From Erysipelotrichaceae bacterium (GTDB lineage: Bacteria > Bacillota_I > Bacilli_A > Erysipelotrichales > Erysipelotrichaceae), in NCBI GenBank assembly GCA_900770275.1, contig CAAGJS010000328.1:1-19503 (forward strand): a stretch of DNA of 19,503 nucleotides, read 5' to 3'. Both the position numbers and the translations under genes were made by a program. Numbering within the stretch: position 1 is the first letter of the stretch; every line of letters starts with the position of its first letter. The notes under the pieces are model-generated. The model was not told the DNA's origin and did no database searches. It worked only from the letters and a program-made list of their open reading frames with translations. This document shows positions 5,849-12,871 of the stretch, one piece after another.

Positions 5849-7881
5849 GTCCCCCGCACAATCACGGAACAGACAGCCCTGTACTTTCCATCTGCCGTCT
5901 CAATGGTTACGATGGCACTGCCTTCCGAAACGCCGCTGACTTCCCCATTCCCGGATACACGTACACAGGAATCCGAGGAGCGAAACCGCAGTGAAGAAAG
6001 AGTGCTGCCTGATGGCAGTGACCTGATCGGTATCTTCTGCGACTCCCCGCTGTTCAGAAACAGTACATACTTCTCCAGCTGAACTGCACCATCATCGACC
6101 GCTTCGCGGTGGATGCCTGTGTCATTTCGGTCGCTTCGGGTACACTTTGCGACTAGCGTTCCGCTTTCCAGATGTCCGCTCAGGGCGGCAATATCAATCT
6201 TCCCCTTCCCGTTCAGAAGATCAATGGTTTTGGAAAAGCCGAACTTTCCTGCCACGGTTGAAGAAGAATTGATCACGGTCTTCAGAATCGTTTCCGCACT
6301 CAGATCGGCACAGATCAGCTGACGCTCATTATCCTCAAAAAGGTCGCTTGATACAGAAAGTGCCTGCGTCGAATGTCTGTTTTTGGAATCGTACAGATGA
6401 AGGGTCGTCTTGCAGGAAGTCTTCAACCCCGTATGCAGGGCCACATCCGCCAGACGCTTCTTTCCCATGGCCAGAGCCGCGTTTACCCCGCCGGTCAGCC
6501 AGGCATTTGCCCTGGCTCTTGCCTGCACATCGCCTTCCGTACTTCCAAGAGAACGCATCGATCCGTTTCGCACTTCAAAGCCAAGCGCATGGTTCTGTGT
6601 CAGTACAAGTTCCGCCGTCCCATCGGCACCAAGCTGAAGTTCCATCCGCAGCACCAGATTCAATCCCGGCACTTGGGGCAATGGAATACGCAGAGAAGCT
6701 AAAGGAATCGTCGTCTCCATCGATGTCTTCTTTTCGCTAAGAAAGGACTTCAGATTTTCCGGAAGCTGACTGAAATCACCATAACGCTTCTCGCTCGCCT
6801 TTGCACCGATACTTTCGGTAGTGGTGAAACTGATCTTGAGACAGCTGTCATCCAGCTTTCCTCCCTTCATTTTCCAGCGGATCACGGGCCGGATATGATG
6901 AAGGCTGAACGCTGCGAACGTTCGGCCTCCAGAGTCATATTCCTTGTAAAGTTCTGCCCGTACACCTGAGCTTTGAACAGAGGTGCGCACCTTCCACTCA
7001 TCAAACGAAAAGGTTTTGACGAGAGGGGAGAAACTCCCTGGAACAAAACTCTGTTCCAGGGGTTCCACCTGTGCATCGCTGAGATCCAGCTCCCCGGCAT
7101 ATTCGTATTCAAAATCGCCGAATAACTCATCTTCATCCAGGGCTTCCGCCTTCTGATTGTTTTCGATGCGGTAAAACGTATCATCCGGATAGGAATAAAC
7201 TGTCTCTCCCTCTTCATAGATCCGATGATCCTGATAGCTTCCATCATTTTCAACCGTAAACTCTTCACTGAAAATCGGCTCTTCGCCGCTGATCCATTCC
7301 ACATCGGCCATAGTCTCTTGCGGTACCCAGGCATTCATCCACTCCACAACCTGGCTCAGCGCCGTTTCCGCCGCATCGATCTTCATCGTCTCACCCGGGT
7401 GAAAGCGGCCCTGTTCATCGAGATCAAATAATCCGATGCGAACCGCATACTTCACTTCCTTCGGAAACGATGAGCGGGACAGATCAACGATCGAAGTATC
7501 CGGAAGATCCGGAAGCTCTGCCTCCTTGAGCCGGCTCAATGTATAGGCTGCCCACTCCCTGGTCAGCAGCGCATCCGGATGAAAGCCATCCGAGGGCTCC
7601 AGTACACCCCATTCAACCGCACTCTGCACCGCCCCAAAACAGGGGTTTTCACCGGTTACATGGAGGTAATAAGGAGCCTTCTCTTTGCTTTCAGCCAGTC
7701 CGGCTTCTTCCTGAATCCGCTGAATCCAAGTGCCAAGAGTCATTGTGTCCGCGGCTGCCTGCGGCCTTGTGCCGCAGCCGCTGATTAGAATAATCGCCGC
7801 CAGAAGAAACGCAAAGATCAGCTGATAATCACGCCTGGATTCCTGCCGCATTGGAAATGATCGTAGACTCCAGCGAGTCAT
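5845..7881 (-). CDS. Large lipoprotein with SLH-like repeats and a C-terminal BIG2-like domain
   Basis: The 678-residue protein has a lipoprotein signal (LLAAIILISGCGT, lipidated Cys36). Two SLH-like repeats follow (about 73-120 and 128-182; AVQSAVEWGVLEP..GFHPDALLTREWAA and VKYAVRIGLFDL..GRFHPGETMKIDAA), then an acidic stretch (about 205-275), a long middle section of predicted beta structure that I cannot assign, and a C-terminal Ig-like domain with the BIG2 pattern (VRVSGNGEVSGVSEGSA, from about residue 605). It should be anchored to the outer face of the membrane and reach into the wall. The gene lies between the WXG100 genes and essC and overlaps both, so a role in the secretion system is likely by context. 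It has no resemblance to EsaA, EssA or EssB that I can see. The start is uncertain: ATG 7881 has only a weak SD, and ATG 7851 (residue 11) would give a more normal signal peptide. Either start overlaps the upstream gene. Confidence 0.8.
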   Translation of the reverse strand: MTRWSLRSFPMRQESRRDYQLIFAFLLAAIILISGCGTRPQAAADTMTLGTWIQRIQEEAGLAESKEKAPYYLHVTGENPCFGAVQSAVEWGVLEPSDGFHPDALLTREWAAYTLSRLKEAELPDLPDTSIVDLSRSSFPKEVKYAVRIGLFDLDEQGRFHPGETMKIDAAETALSQVVEWMNAWVPQETMADVEWISGEEPIFSEEFTVENDGSYQDHRIYEEGETVYSYPDDTFYRIENNQKAEALDEDELFGDFEYEYAGELDLSDAQVEPLEQSFVPGSFSPLVKTFSFDEWKVRTSVQSSGVRAELYKEYDSGGRTFAAFSLHHIRPVIRWKMKGGKLDDSCLKISFTTTESIGAKASEKRYGDFSQLPENLKSFLSEKKTSMETTIPLASLRIPLPQVPGLNLVLRMELQLGADGTAELVLTQNHALGFEVRNGSMRSLGSTEGDVQARARANAWLTGGVNAALAMGKKRLADVALHTGLKTSCKTTLHLYDSKNRHSTQALSVSSDLFEDNERQLICADLSAETILKTVINSSSTVAGKFGFSKTIDLLNGKGKIDIAALSGHLESGTLVAKCTRSDRNDTGIHREAVDDGAVQLEKYVLFLNSGESQKIPIRSLPSGSTLSSLRFRSSDSCVRVSGNGEVSGVSEGSAIVTIETADGKYRAVCSVIVRGT

Positions 7882-8128
7882 AGCTTTCTACCGTACGCTC
7901 AAGAAACTGTGCGTAGGATTCCATCATCTGCCGCTGATTTTCAAAACGGCCCGCAAAGGTCTGGAAACGGGTACGGATCGCTTCCCCGCCTTCTGAAATC
8001 CATGTGCCCGAGGTAGACGATACTTCTCTGCGCATCCGCTCCAGAGCTTCAGCCATCACCTGCGAACAGGAGCGGATCTCACTGGCGCATTGCGATACCT
8101 GAGCCAGCGAAATTTTCAGTCCTTCCAT
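7829..8128 (-). CDS. WXG100-family protein with a WIS turn and YxxxE export motif
   Basis: At 99 residues this has the size and helix-turn-helix hairpin pattern of the WXG100 (ESAT-6-like) family: helix 1 about residues 5-38, a turn at GTWISEGG (W43), and helix 2 about 48-92. The canonical WXG is replaced by WIS, with glycines following two residues later. The C-terminal helix contains YDSLE (Y83-E87), which matches the YxxxD/E secretion signal of type VII substrates. It has no signal peptide. It starts ATG with GGAGGT five bases upstream and overlaps the preceding WXG100 stop as TAATG, so the two should be made in equal amounts and could form a heterodimer. The stop lies inside the lipoprotein gene. 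The protein is probably both a substrate and a structural partner of the export machine. Confidence 0.85.
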   Translation of the reverse strand: MEGLKISLAQVSQCASEIRSCSQVMAEALERMRREVSSTSGTWISEGGEAIRTRFQTFAGRFENQRQMMESYAQFLERTVESYDSLESTIISNAAGIQA

Positions 8129-8430
8129 TACACACCTCCCAGAGTTCCGGCTCTCGCCGCAAGATCTTCCTGCATCGCCCGGTAGGAAGCTGCACTGGTA
8201 CGAAGGAAATCAGCGTATTGCGCACAAAGCGCAGCCATCTGCCGGAAATCCGATTCAAACTGCGCAATGCGGCTGCTGAAGGCAAGGTTATCCTTCCCCT
8301 GCCAGCCGGCCTTCATCGCATCCACACTCTGATAAAGCCGGGAAACTGCCTGAAGATAGGTGTCATGAGCCTCGTTGATCCTTGCCGCAGCTGCCTCAAG
8401 CTGCTGACAGGATACCTGAATAGAACGCAT
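8128..8430 (-). CDS. WXG100-family protein (canonical WQG turn), first gene of the locus
   Basis: The 100-residue protein has helix 1 (about 5-38), the canonical turn AGWQGKDN (W43, G45), and a long helix 2 (about 48-92) ending in a Gly-rich tail. I see no YxxxD/E motif in its C-terminal helix, since YRAMQED places its acid one residue late. In heterodimeric WXG100 pairs, one partner often carries the export motif and the other does not, which fits this gene and its neighbour. The frame is open to 8451, but the upstream ATG lies at the SD itself; I chose ATG 8430 because AAGGAGG sits ten bases before it and the length matches the family. It is the first gene of the five-gene unit and lies divergent from the HTH-Ugd gene, 153 bases away. 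Confidence 0.9.
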   Translation of the reverse strand: MRSIQVSCQQLEAAAARINEAHDTYLQAVSRLYQSVDAMKAGWQGKDNLAFSSRIAQFESDFRQMAALCAQYADFLRTSAASYRAMQEDLAARAGTLGGV

Positions 8431-8514
8431 ATCGTTACGTCCTCCTTTCACCTTTCTTTATCCAAACGAATGGCAAGTTCCCGAAGGAAAATATAAATTT
8501 TTCAGATTTATATG

Positions 8515-8530
8515 TTGTTATTTGCAACAA
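8515..8530. promoter_or_regulatory. Inverted repeat in the divergent control region
   Basis: TTGTT and AACAA arms flank a 6-base centre (ATTTGC) in the AT-rich 153-base gap between the type VII-like locus and the HTH-Ugd gene. A second weak repeat (GCAA 8556-8559, TTGC 8568-8571) lies just before the Ugd SD. A possible plus-strand promoter (TTGTTA 8515-8520, TATGTA 18 bases later) would overlap the first repeat. No confident promoter for the minus-strand genes could be picked out. The helix-turn-helix of the neighbouring protein is a natural candidate binder, but this is inference. Confidence 0.3.
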
Positions 8531-8583
8531 AATATTTCTATGTATCTTTTCTTGTGCAATAATGATGTTGCTCAGGAGAACAT

Positions 8584-10125
8584 ATGCAGACATTCAATCA
8601 GAAAAAATTCGCGGATGCTGTAACAGCCTTCCGCAAAACAAAAGAAATCAGCCAGCAGAAACTGGCAGATACAGCCGGTCTCAACCGCAGCGTATTGTCA
8701 CATCTGGAACAGGGCATCTATGTTCCATCGATGGATCAGTTTCTGCACCTGTGTGATGCGTGCGGACTTGTGCCTTCGGATTATTTCTTTGATCCGGCAA
8801 AGAAGGTGGAAAAACCGGCGGTTCCCCGTCACAGAATCGTCGTCGCCGGAACGGGCTACGTCGGTCTTTCGCTTGCCTCGCTGCTGGCGGTTCATCATAC
8901 GGTAACCGCTCTTGATATCATTCCTGAAAAGGTGGACATGATCAATGCCCGCAGGTCGCCGATTCAGGATGAGTGGATTGAAAAGTATTTTGCCGCTGAT
9001 CTGGAAGGCAGACAGAAACTGGACCTGACGGCCGTCTTAAACAATCAGGAGCTGACCTCTTCCAACCCGTCCTGGAATTACTTATCTTCTGCAGACTATG
9101 TCATCATTGCGGCACCGACCAACTATGATTCTTCCAAGAACTTTTTTGATACCGGCGCCGTCGAGGAAGTCATTGAACTGACCCTTGCGGCAAACAAGGA
9201 CAGATCTCACCTTCCCTGGATCATCATCAAGAGCACGATCCCGGTCGGCTATACGGAAAGTGTGCGGGAGAAATACCGTTGCGACCATATTCTCTTTGCC
9301 CCGGAATTTCTGCGGGAGTCCAAGGCTCTCTATGACAACCTGTATCCCTCCCGCATCATCGTTGGAACCGATCTTTCCAATGCTGATGAAAAAAAGTCAG
9401 CCGAGACCTTCGCGGCGATGCTCGATCAGGGAGCGAGAAAGGAAAACATTCCGATCCTCTATATGGGTTTTACCGAGGCCGAGGCAGTCAAACTGTTCTC
9501 CAACACTTATCTCGCCCTGCGTGTCTCGTACTTCAATGAACTGGATACCTATGCGGAGACGAAGAATCTCGATTCCCGTTCCATCATTGACGGTGTCTGC
9601 CTCGATCCAAGAATCGGTACCCATTACAACAATCCTTCCTTCGGCTATGGCGGCTATTGTCTGCCAAAGGATACGAAGCAGCTGCTGGCCAACTACCAGG
9701 ATGTCCCGGAGAATCTGATTCAGGCCATCGTCGACTCCAACCGTACCCGCAAAGATTTCATCGCCGACCGTGTCCTGGAAAAGGCAGGCTACTACAACTA
9801 TTCCGATGAGATAGACTATCAGCCGGAAGCGGAGCGCAACGTTACGATCGGCGTCTACCGCCTGACCATGAAGGCAAACAGCGACAACTTCCGCCAGAGC
9901 TCCATTCAGGGCGTCATGAAGCGGATCAAGGCCAAGGGTGCCAATGTCATCATCTATGAGCCAACCCTCAAGAACGGTGATACGTTCTATGGCTCCAAAG
10001 TTGTCAATAATCTCGACTCCTTCAAGAAACAAAGTGCGGTGATCCTTGCCAACCGCTACAGTGCCAGAGACCTTGACGATGTGAAGGACAAGGTCTATAC
10101 CCGCGACCTGTTCCGGCGCGATTAA
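8584..10125 (+). CDS. Helix-turn-helix / UDP-glucose 6-dehydrogenase-family fusion
   Basis: The 513-residue protein has two parts in one uninterrupted frame. Residues about 5-65 form a Cro/C1-type HTH (KFADAVTAFRKTKEISQQKL, NRSVLSHLEQGIYVPSMDQ). From about residue 80 it is a complete UDP-glucose/GDP-mannose dehydrogenase: Rossmann motif GTGYVG (89-94), ALDIIPEKVDMIN, KSTIPVGYTE, FAPEFLRESKALYDNLYPS, the central EAEAVKLFSNTYLALRVSYFNE, and the catalytic GYGGYCLPKD with Cys359. The expected reaction is NAD-dependent oxidation of a UDP-sugar, most likely UDP-glucose to UDP-glucuronate, for envelope polysaccharide. Stand-alone enzymes of this type start at the Rossmann strand; here that strand follows VPRHRIV with no Met, so the fusion is not a start-site error. 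The SD AGGAGA sits just before the ATG. The gene is divergent from the secretion locus and ends at a strong terminator. Confidence 0.92.
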   Translation: MQTFNQKKFADAVTAFRKTKEISQQKLADTAGLNRSVLSHLEQGIYVPSMDQFLHLCDACGLVPSDYFFDPAKKVEKPAVPRHRIVVAGTGYVGLSLASLLAVHHTVTALDIIPEKVDMINARRSPIQDEWIEKYFAADLEGRQKLDLTAVLNNQELTSSNPSWNYLSSADYVIIAAPTNYDSSKNFFDTGAVEEVIELTLAANKDRSHLPWIIIKSTIPVGYTESVREKYRCDHILFAPEFLRESKALYDNLYPSRIIVGTDLSNADEKKSAETFAAMLDQGARKENIPILYMGFTEAEAVKLFSNTYLALRVSYFNELDTYAETKNLDSRSIIDGVCLDPRIGTHYNNPSFGYGGYCLPKDTKQLLANYQDVPENLIQAIVDSNRTRKDFIADRVLEKAGYYNYSDEIDYQPEAERNVTIGVYRLTMKANSDNFRQSSIQGVMKRIKAKGANVIIYEPTLKNGDTFYGSKVVNNLDSFKKQSAVILANRYSARDLDDVKDKVYTRDLFRRD

Positions 10126-10137
10126 CATGCATACGAA

Positions 10138-10189
10138 AAGCTGCGACCAGTGACGATAAACGCACGTCATTGATCACAGCTTCTTTTTC
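10138..10189 (+). terminator. Terminator after the HTH-Ugd gene
   Basis: AAGCTG (10138-10143) pairs with CAGCTT (10177-10182), and the stem continues inward through CGACCAGTGACG against CGTCATTGATCA with two mismatches and one wobble pair, closing on a 9-base loop. CTTTTTC follows on the plus strand. The minus strand has only TTTT, so it may also help end the rbfA transcript, which converges from the other side 17 bases away. Confidence 0.75.
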
Positions 10190-10205
10190 TTCTGATTCCT
10201 GCCGG

Positions 10206-10628
10206 TTACGCGGCCTGATCCGGATCCTTGTCCGAATCATTTTCATCGATATCTTCGGATTGCGCTGCCGCCTTCAGATCATCATCCTTATGAATCTCAC
10301 GGATGATTTCATCAATGCGCTGACCCCGTTCCTCACTCTTATCAATCTTGAAGATCAGCTCCGGGCAGCGGCGGATATCGAGCTGTGAGGCAAGCTGCGA
10401 ACGAATGTATCCCTTGGCCCGTTCCAGTGCCTCCATGCCTTCCTTCTTCTGATAGCCTTTGCCGATGAAGGTGACATAGATCGTGGCATAGGAATGGTCA
10501 TTGGATACCTTGACGTCCGTAACCGTGATGAAGCCGACATTGGGATCCTTGACATCGTACTGAATGATCTCGGAAATATCGCGGCGAATGATCGCCTCCA
10601 GACGCTTCTGCTTAATGGATGAACTCAT
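10206..10628 (-). CDS. rbfA: 30S ribosome-binding factor A
   Basis: The 140-residue protein matches RbfA, a small KH-fold factor that binds the 30S subunit near the 5' helix of 16S rRNA during late maturation. Family marks are the N-terminal helix IKQKRLEAIIRRDISEII, the strand region VGFITVTDVKVSNDHSYATI, and the ELIFKIDKSEERGQRIDEII ending typical of the family. The last 25 residues are an acidic, disordered tail that many RbfA proteins lack. It is the last gene of the operon; the start lies four bases past the infB stop with AGGA upstream, which suggests coupled translation. Confidence 0.95.
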   Translation of the reverse strand: MSSSIKQKRLEAIIRRDISEIIQYDVKDPNVGFITVTDVKVSNDHSYATIYVTFIGKGYQKKEGMEALERAKGYIRSQLASQLDIRRCPELIFKIDKSEERGQRIDEIIREIHKDDDLKAAAQSEDIDENDSDKDPDQAA

Positions 10629-10632
10629 AGAC

Positions 10633-12528
10633 TCAGTCCTGCTTTACTTCCTGTTCCACGTAAGCTTCGATCGTATCGCCGACCTTGATGTCGTTATAGT
10701 TCTCGATCATGATGCCGCACTCATAGCCCTGATTGACTTCCTTGGCGTCATCCTTGAAGCGCTTCAGCGAAGAAAGCCTGCCATTGTAAATGACAATGCC
10801 CTCACGGATCAGACGCACACCGCAGCCAGCCGTCAGCTTGCCATCCGTAACCATACAGCCGCCGACCGTACCGACCTTGGAAATCTTGTAGATCTGACGA
10901 ACCTCGGCCTGACCGATGACAACTTCAGAGTACACCGGATCCAGCATACCCTTCATCGCATGTTCCATTTCCTCGGTCACCTTGTAGATGATGTCGTGGA
11001 GACGGATCGTGACGCCGACTTCTTCAGCCTTGCGGCGGATAGCGGCATCCGGACGAACGTTGAAGCCGATAATCATTGCCTTCGACGCATCTGCAAGCAT
11101 GATATCGCCTTCGTTGATCGCACCGGCCGTGGAATGAATGACATTGACCTTGACGCCTTCCACATCAATCTTCTCAAGGGCGGACTTTACAGCCTCCGCA
11201 GAACCCTGTACATCCGCCTTGATGATGACCGGAATTTCCTTGATCTCACCCGACGCAATTTCCTTCGAAAGATCTTCCAGCGTCATTGCCGAACTCTTGC
11301 GGCGGCCAAGTTCAACGGCCTTGCGCTTGCGTCGGTCCGCAATGGCACGGGCATCACGCTCATTGTCATAGGCGCGGAAATGATCCCCTGCCTGCGGAAC
11401 ATCATTGAGACCAATGATCTCAACCGGTGTCGAAGGAGGAGCTGCCTTCAGCTCATGTCCATCTTCATCACTCATGCGGCGGATCTTGCCGAAGCAGTTT
11501 CCTACAACGACCGGATCCCCATGATGCAGTGTGCCGTTCTGTACAAGTACCGTAGCTACCGGGCCCCGTCCCTTATCAAGACGCGCCTCAATGACGGTAC
11601 CTGTTGCCAGCTTCTTCGGATTGGCCTTGAGTTCAAGGACATCCGCAACCGTCAGAATCGTTTCAAGAAGCTCCGGAATGCCGGTGCCCTTCTTGGCTGA
11701 AATGTTGACGAAGATCGTGTCGCCGCCCCATTCCTCCGGCATAATGCCAAGATCAGCGAGCTCGCTGCGAACACGGTCCGGATTGGCATCCGGCTTATCA
11801 ATCTTATTGACCGCGATGATCATCGGAACCTTGGCGGCCCTTGCATGGTCAATCGCTTCCTTGGTCTGCGGCATCACACCATCATCCGCCGCAACGACAA
11901 TGACCGCGACATCCGTCACCGCTGCACCACGGGCACGCATCGCCGTAAAGGCTTCGTGACCCGGGGTATCGAGGAACGTAATCTTACGGCCATTGACCGT
12001 AACCTGGTAAGCACCAATGGCCTGCGTAATACCGCCGGCCTCACCAAAGGCAACCTTGGTCTTACGGATCGAATCGAGCAGCGTCGTCTTGCCATGGTCG
12101 ACGTGACCCATGACGGTCACGATCGGCGCACGCGGCTTCAGAAGTTTCGGATCATCGGGTTCCTCATCTTCGAGAGAATCTTCATCCTTCGGTTTCACCT
12201 TGGTCGGTTCAATGTCATATTCAAGGCAGATGGTATCGACCAGATCATCATCGAGTGTACTGTTGATGGTCGCCATCTTTCCCTGCATGAAGAGAACCTT
12301 GATCAGCTCCGAAGGGGTGCGGCCGCACTTCTTGGCAAGTTCACCAAGAGTAATGCCGTCGCTGTATTCGATCGCATGAATATCCGGTGCAGCCTTTTTG
12401 GAAGGTGCCCCGTTATTGAACGGACGCTGTTCCTGACGCTGCGGACCGCGATTTTTATTATTCTGCGACCGGTTCTTATTGTTGGAATTACTGTTGCTGC
12501 GTTTTGCAGGAGCTTTTTTTCCTGGCAT
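10633..12528 (-). CDS. infB: Translation initiation factor IF-2
   Basis: The 631-residue GTPase brings fMet-tRNA to the 30S subunit. It has an Asn/Lys/Arg/Gln-rich basic stretch (about 8-46), an IF2-N domain (about 58-105), then the G domain with GHVDHGKT (141-148), DTPGH (187-191), NKID (241-244) and SAK (277-279), followed by the usual domains II, III and the fMet-tRNA-binding C-terminal domain. It is short for the family (about 716 residues in B. subtilis) because the N-terminal region has been reduced to a short linker. The frame is open nine codons further through a GTG, but I prefer ATG 12528, which has AGGAG nine bases upstream and a basic N-terminus typical of IF-2. It follows ylxR directly; ylxQ is missing. 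Confidence 0.97.
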   Translation of the reverse strand: MPGKKAPAKRSNSNSNNKNRSQNNKNRGPQRQEQRPFNNGAPSKKAAPDIHAIEYSDGITLGELAKKCGRTPSELIKVLFMQGKMATINSTLDDDLVDTICLEYDIEPTKVKPKDEDSLEDEEPDDPKLLKPRAPIVTVMGHVDHGKTTLLDSIRKTKVAFGEAGGITQAIGAYQVTVNGRKITFLDTPGHEAFTAMRARGAAVTDVAVIVVAADDGVMPQTKEAIDHARAAKVPMIIAVNKIDKPDANPDRVRSELADLGIMPEEWGGDTIFVNISAKKGTGIPELLETILTVADVLELKANPKKLATGTVIEARLDKGRGPVATVLVQNGTLHHGDPVVVGNCFGKIRRMSDEDGHELKAAPPSTPVEIIGLNDVPQAGDHFRAYDNERDARAIADRRKRKAVELGRRKSSAMTLEDLSKEIASGEIKEIPVIIKADVQGSAEAVKSALEKIDVEGVKVNVIHSTAGAINEGDIMLADASKAMIIGFNVRPDAAIRRKAEEVGVTIRLHDIIYKVTEEMEHAMKGMLDPVYSEVVIGQAEVRQIYKISKVGTVGGCMVTDGKLTAGCGVRLIREGIVIYNGRLSSLKRFKDDAKEVNQGYECGIMIENYNDIKVGDTIEAYVEQEVKQD

Positions 12529-12549
12529 AGTTATCTTCTCCTTTCCTGG

Positions 12550-12568
12550 AAGCACGCCGTGCGTACTT
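12550..12568 (-). promoter_or_regulatory. Hairpin in the ylxR-infB gap
   Basis: On the minus strand AAGTACGC pairs with GCGTGCTT (one G-U pair) around the 3-base loop ACG. It ends eleven bases before the core SD of infB and is not followed by a T-run, so it is not a terminator. It may mark an RNA-processing site or affect infB translation. The rest of the 88-base gap holds no gene I can support. Confidence 0.4.
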
Positions 12569-12616
12569 TCGATTCAGCTGTTTCGGACATCACCTCTTTC
12601 CATGTTGTTTTCAAGA

Positions 12617-12871
12617 CTACTTCATTGCGTTGAGCACCTGATCCCAGAACTCGTCAGGAATCTTGGTTTCCAATGCCTTTTCAAGGGCCCGGTTCTTCTT
12701 TGCCACAGCAATCACAGCCGGATCTTTCTTCAAATAAGCGCCATGCCCGTTCATCCGTCCCGTCAGGTCCACTTTCAGTTCCCCCTCGGGCGTACGCACG
12801 ATGCGAAGCAGCTCCTTCTTGGGAAGCTGTTCACCTGTGGCCACACAGCGGCGCATCGGAATCTTACGCAT
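12617..12871 (-). CDS. rnpM: YlxR family RNA-binding protein (RNase P modulator RnpM)
   Basis: The 84-residue basic protein begins MRKIPMRRCVATGEQLPKKE and has the YlxR hallmarks: the RRCVATGE turn, LLRIVRTPEGE, the VDLTGRMNGHGAYL strand-loop, and a basic helix (AVAKKNRALEKAL). YlxR, renamed RnpM after work in B. subtilis, binds RNA and modulates RNase P. The genome context, between nusA and infB, is the standard one. The start codon overlaps the nusA stop as TGATG, so translation is coupled; a GTG one codon earlier is possible but not preferred. Confidence 0.93.
   Translation of the reverse strand: MRKIPMRRCVATGEQLPKKELLRIVRTPEGELKVDLTGRMNGHGAYLKKDPAVIAVAKKNRALEKALETKIPDEFWDQVLNAMK

Noticed and set aside
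9397..10170. 257-codon minus-strand open frame opposite the HTH-Ugd gene
   Set aside because: It covers the conserved catalytic half of the dehydrogenase on the other strand and crosses the terminator, so it is a shadow.
10564..11700. 378-codon plus-strand open frame across rbfA and infB
   Set aside because: It lies antisense to two well supported genes, shows no family features and has a His/Asp/Arg-rich composition typical of a reversed coding frame.
12528..12555. Upstream GTG start for infB at 12555
   Set aside because: It would place the strong SD of ATG 12528 inside the coding region, and the hairpin overlaps the upstream start.
12531..12590. Possible 19-residue frame (starting MSETAESK) before infB
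   Set aside because: The SD-like AGAGG is only two bases from its ATG, it runs into the infB SD, and it does not resemble YlxQ; too little to call a gene.
11845..12633. 262-codon plus-strand open frame over the start of infB
   Set aside because: It is antisense to the IF-2 G domain and linker; the residues mirror the codon pattern of the real gene and no SD precedes it.
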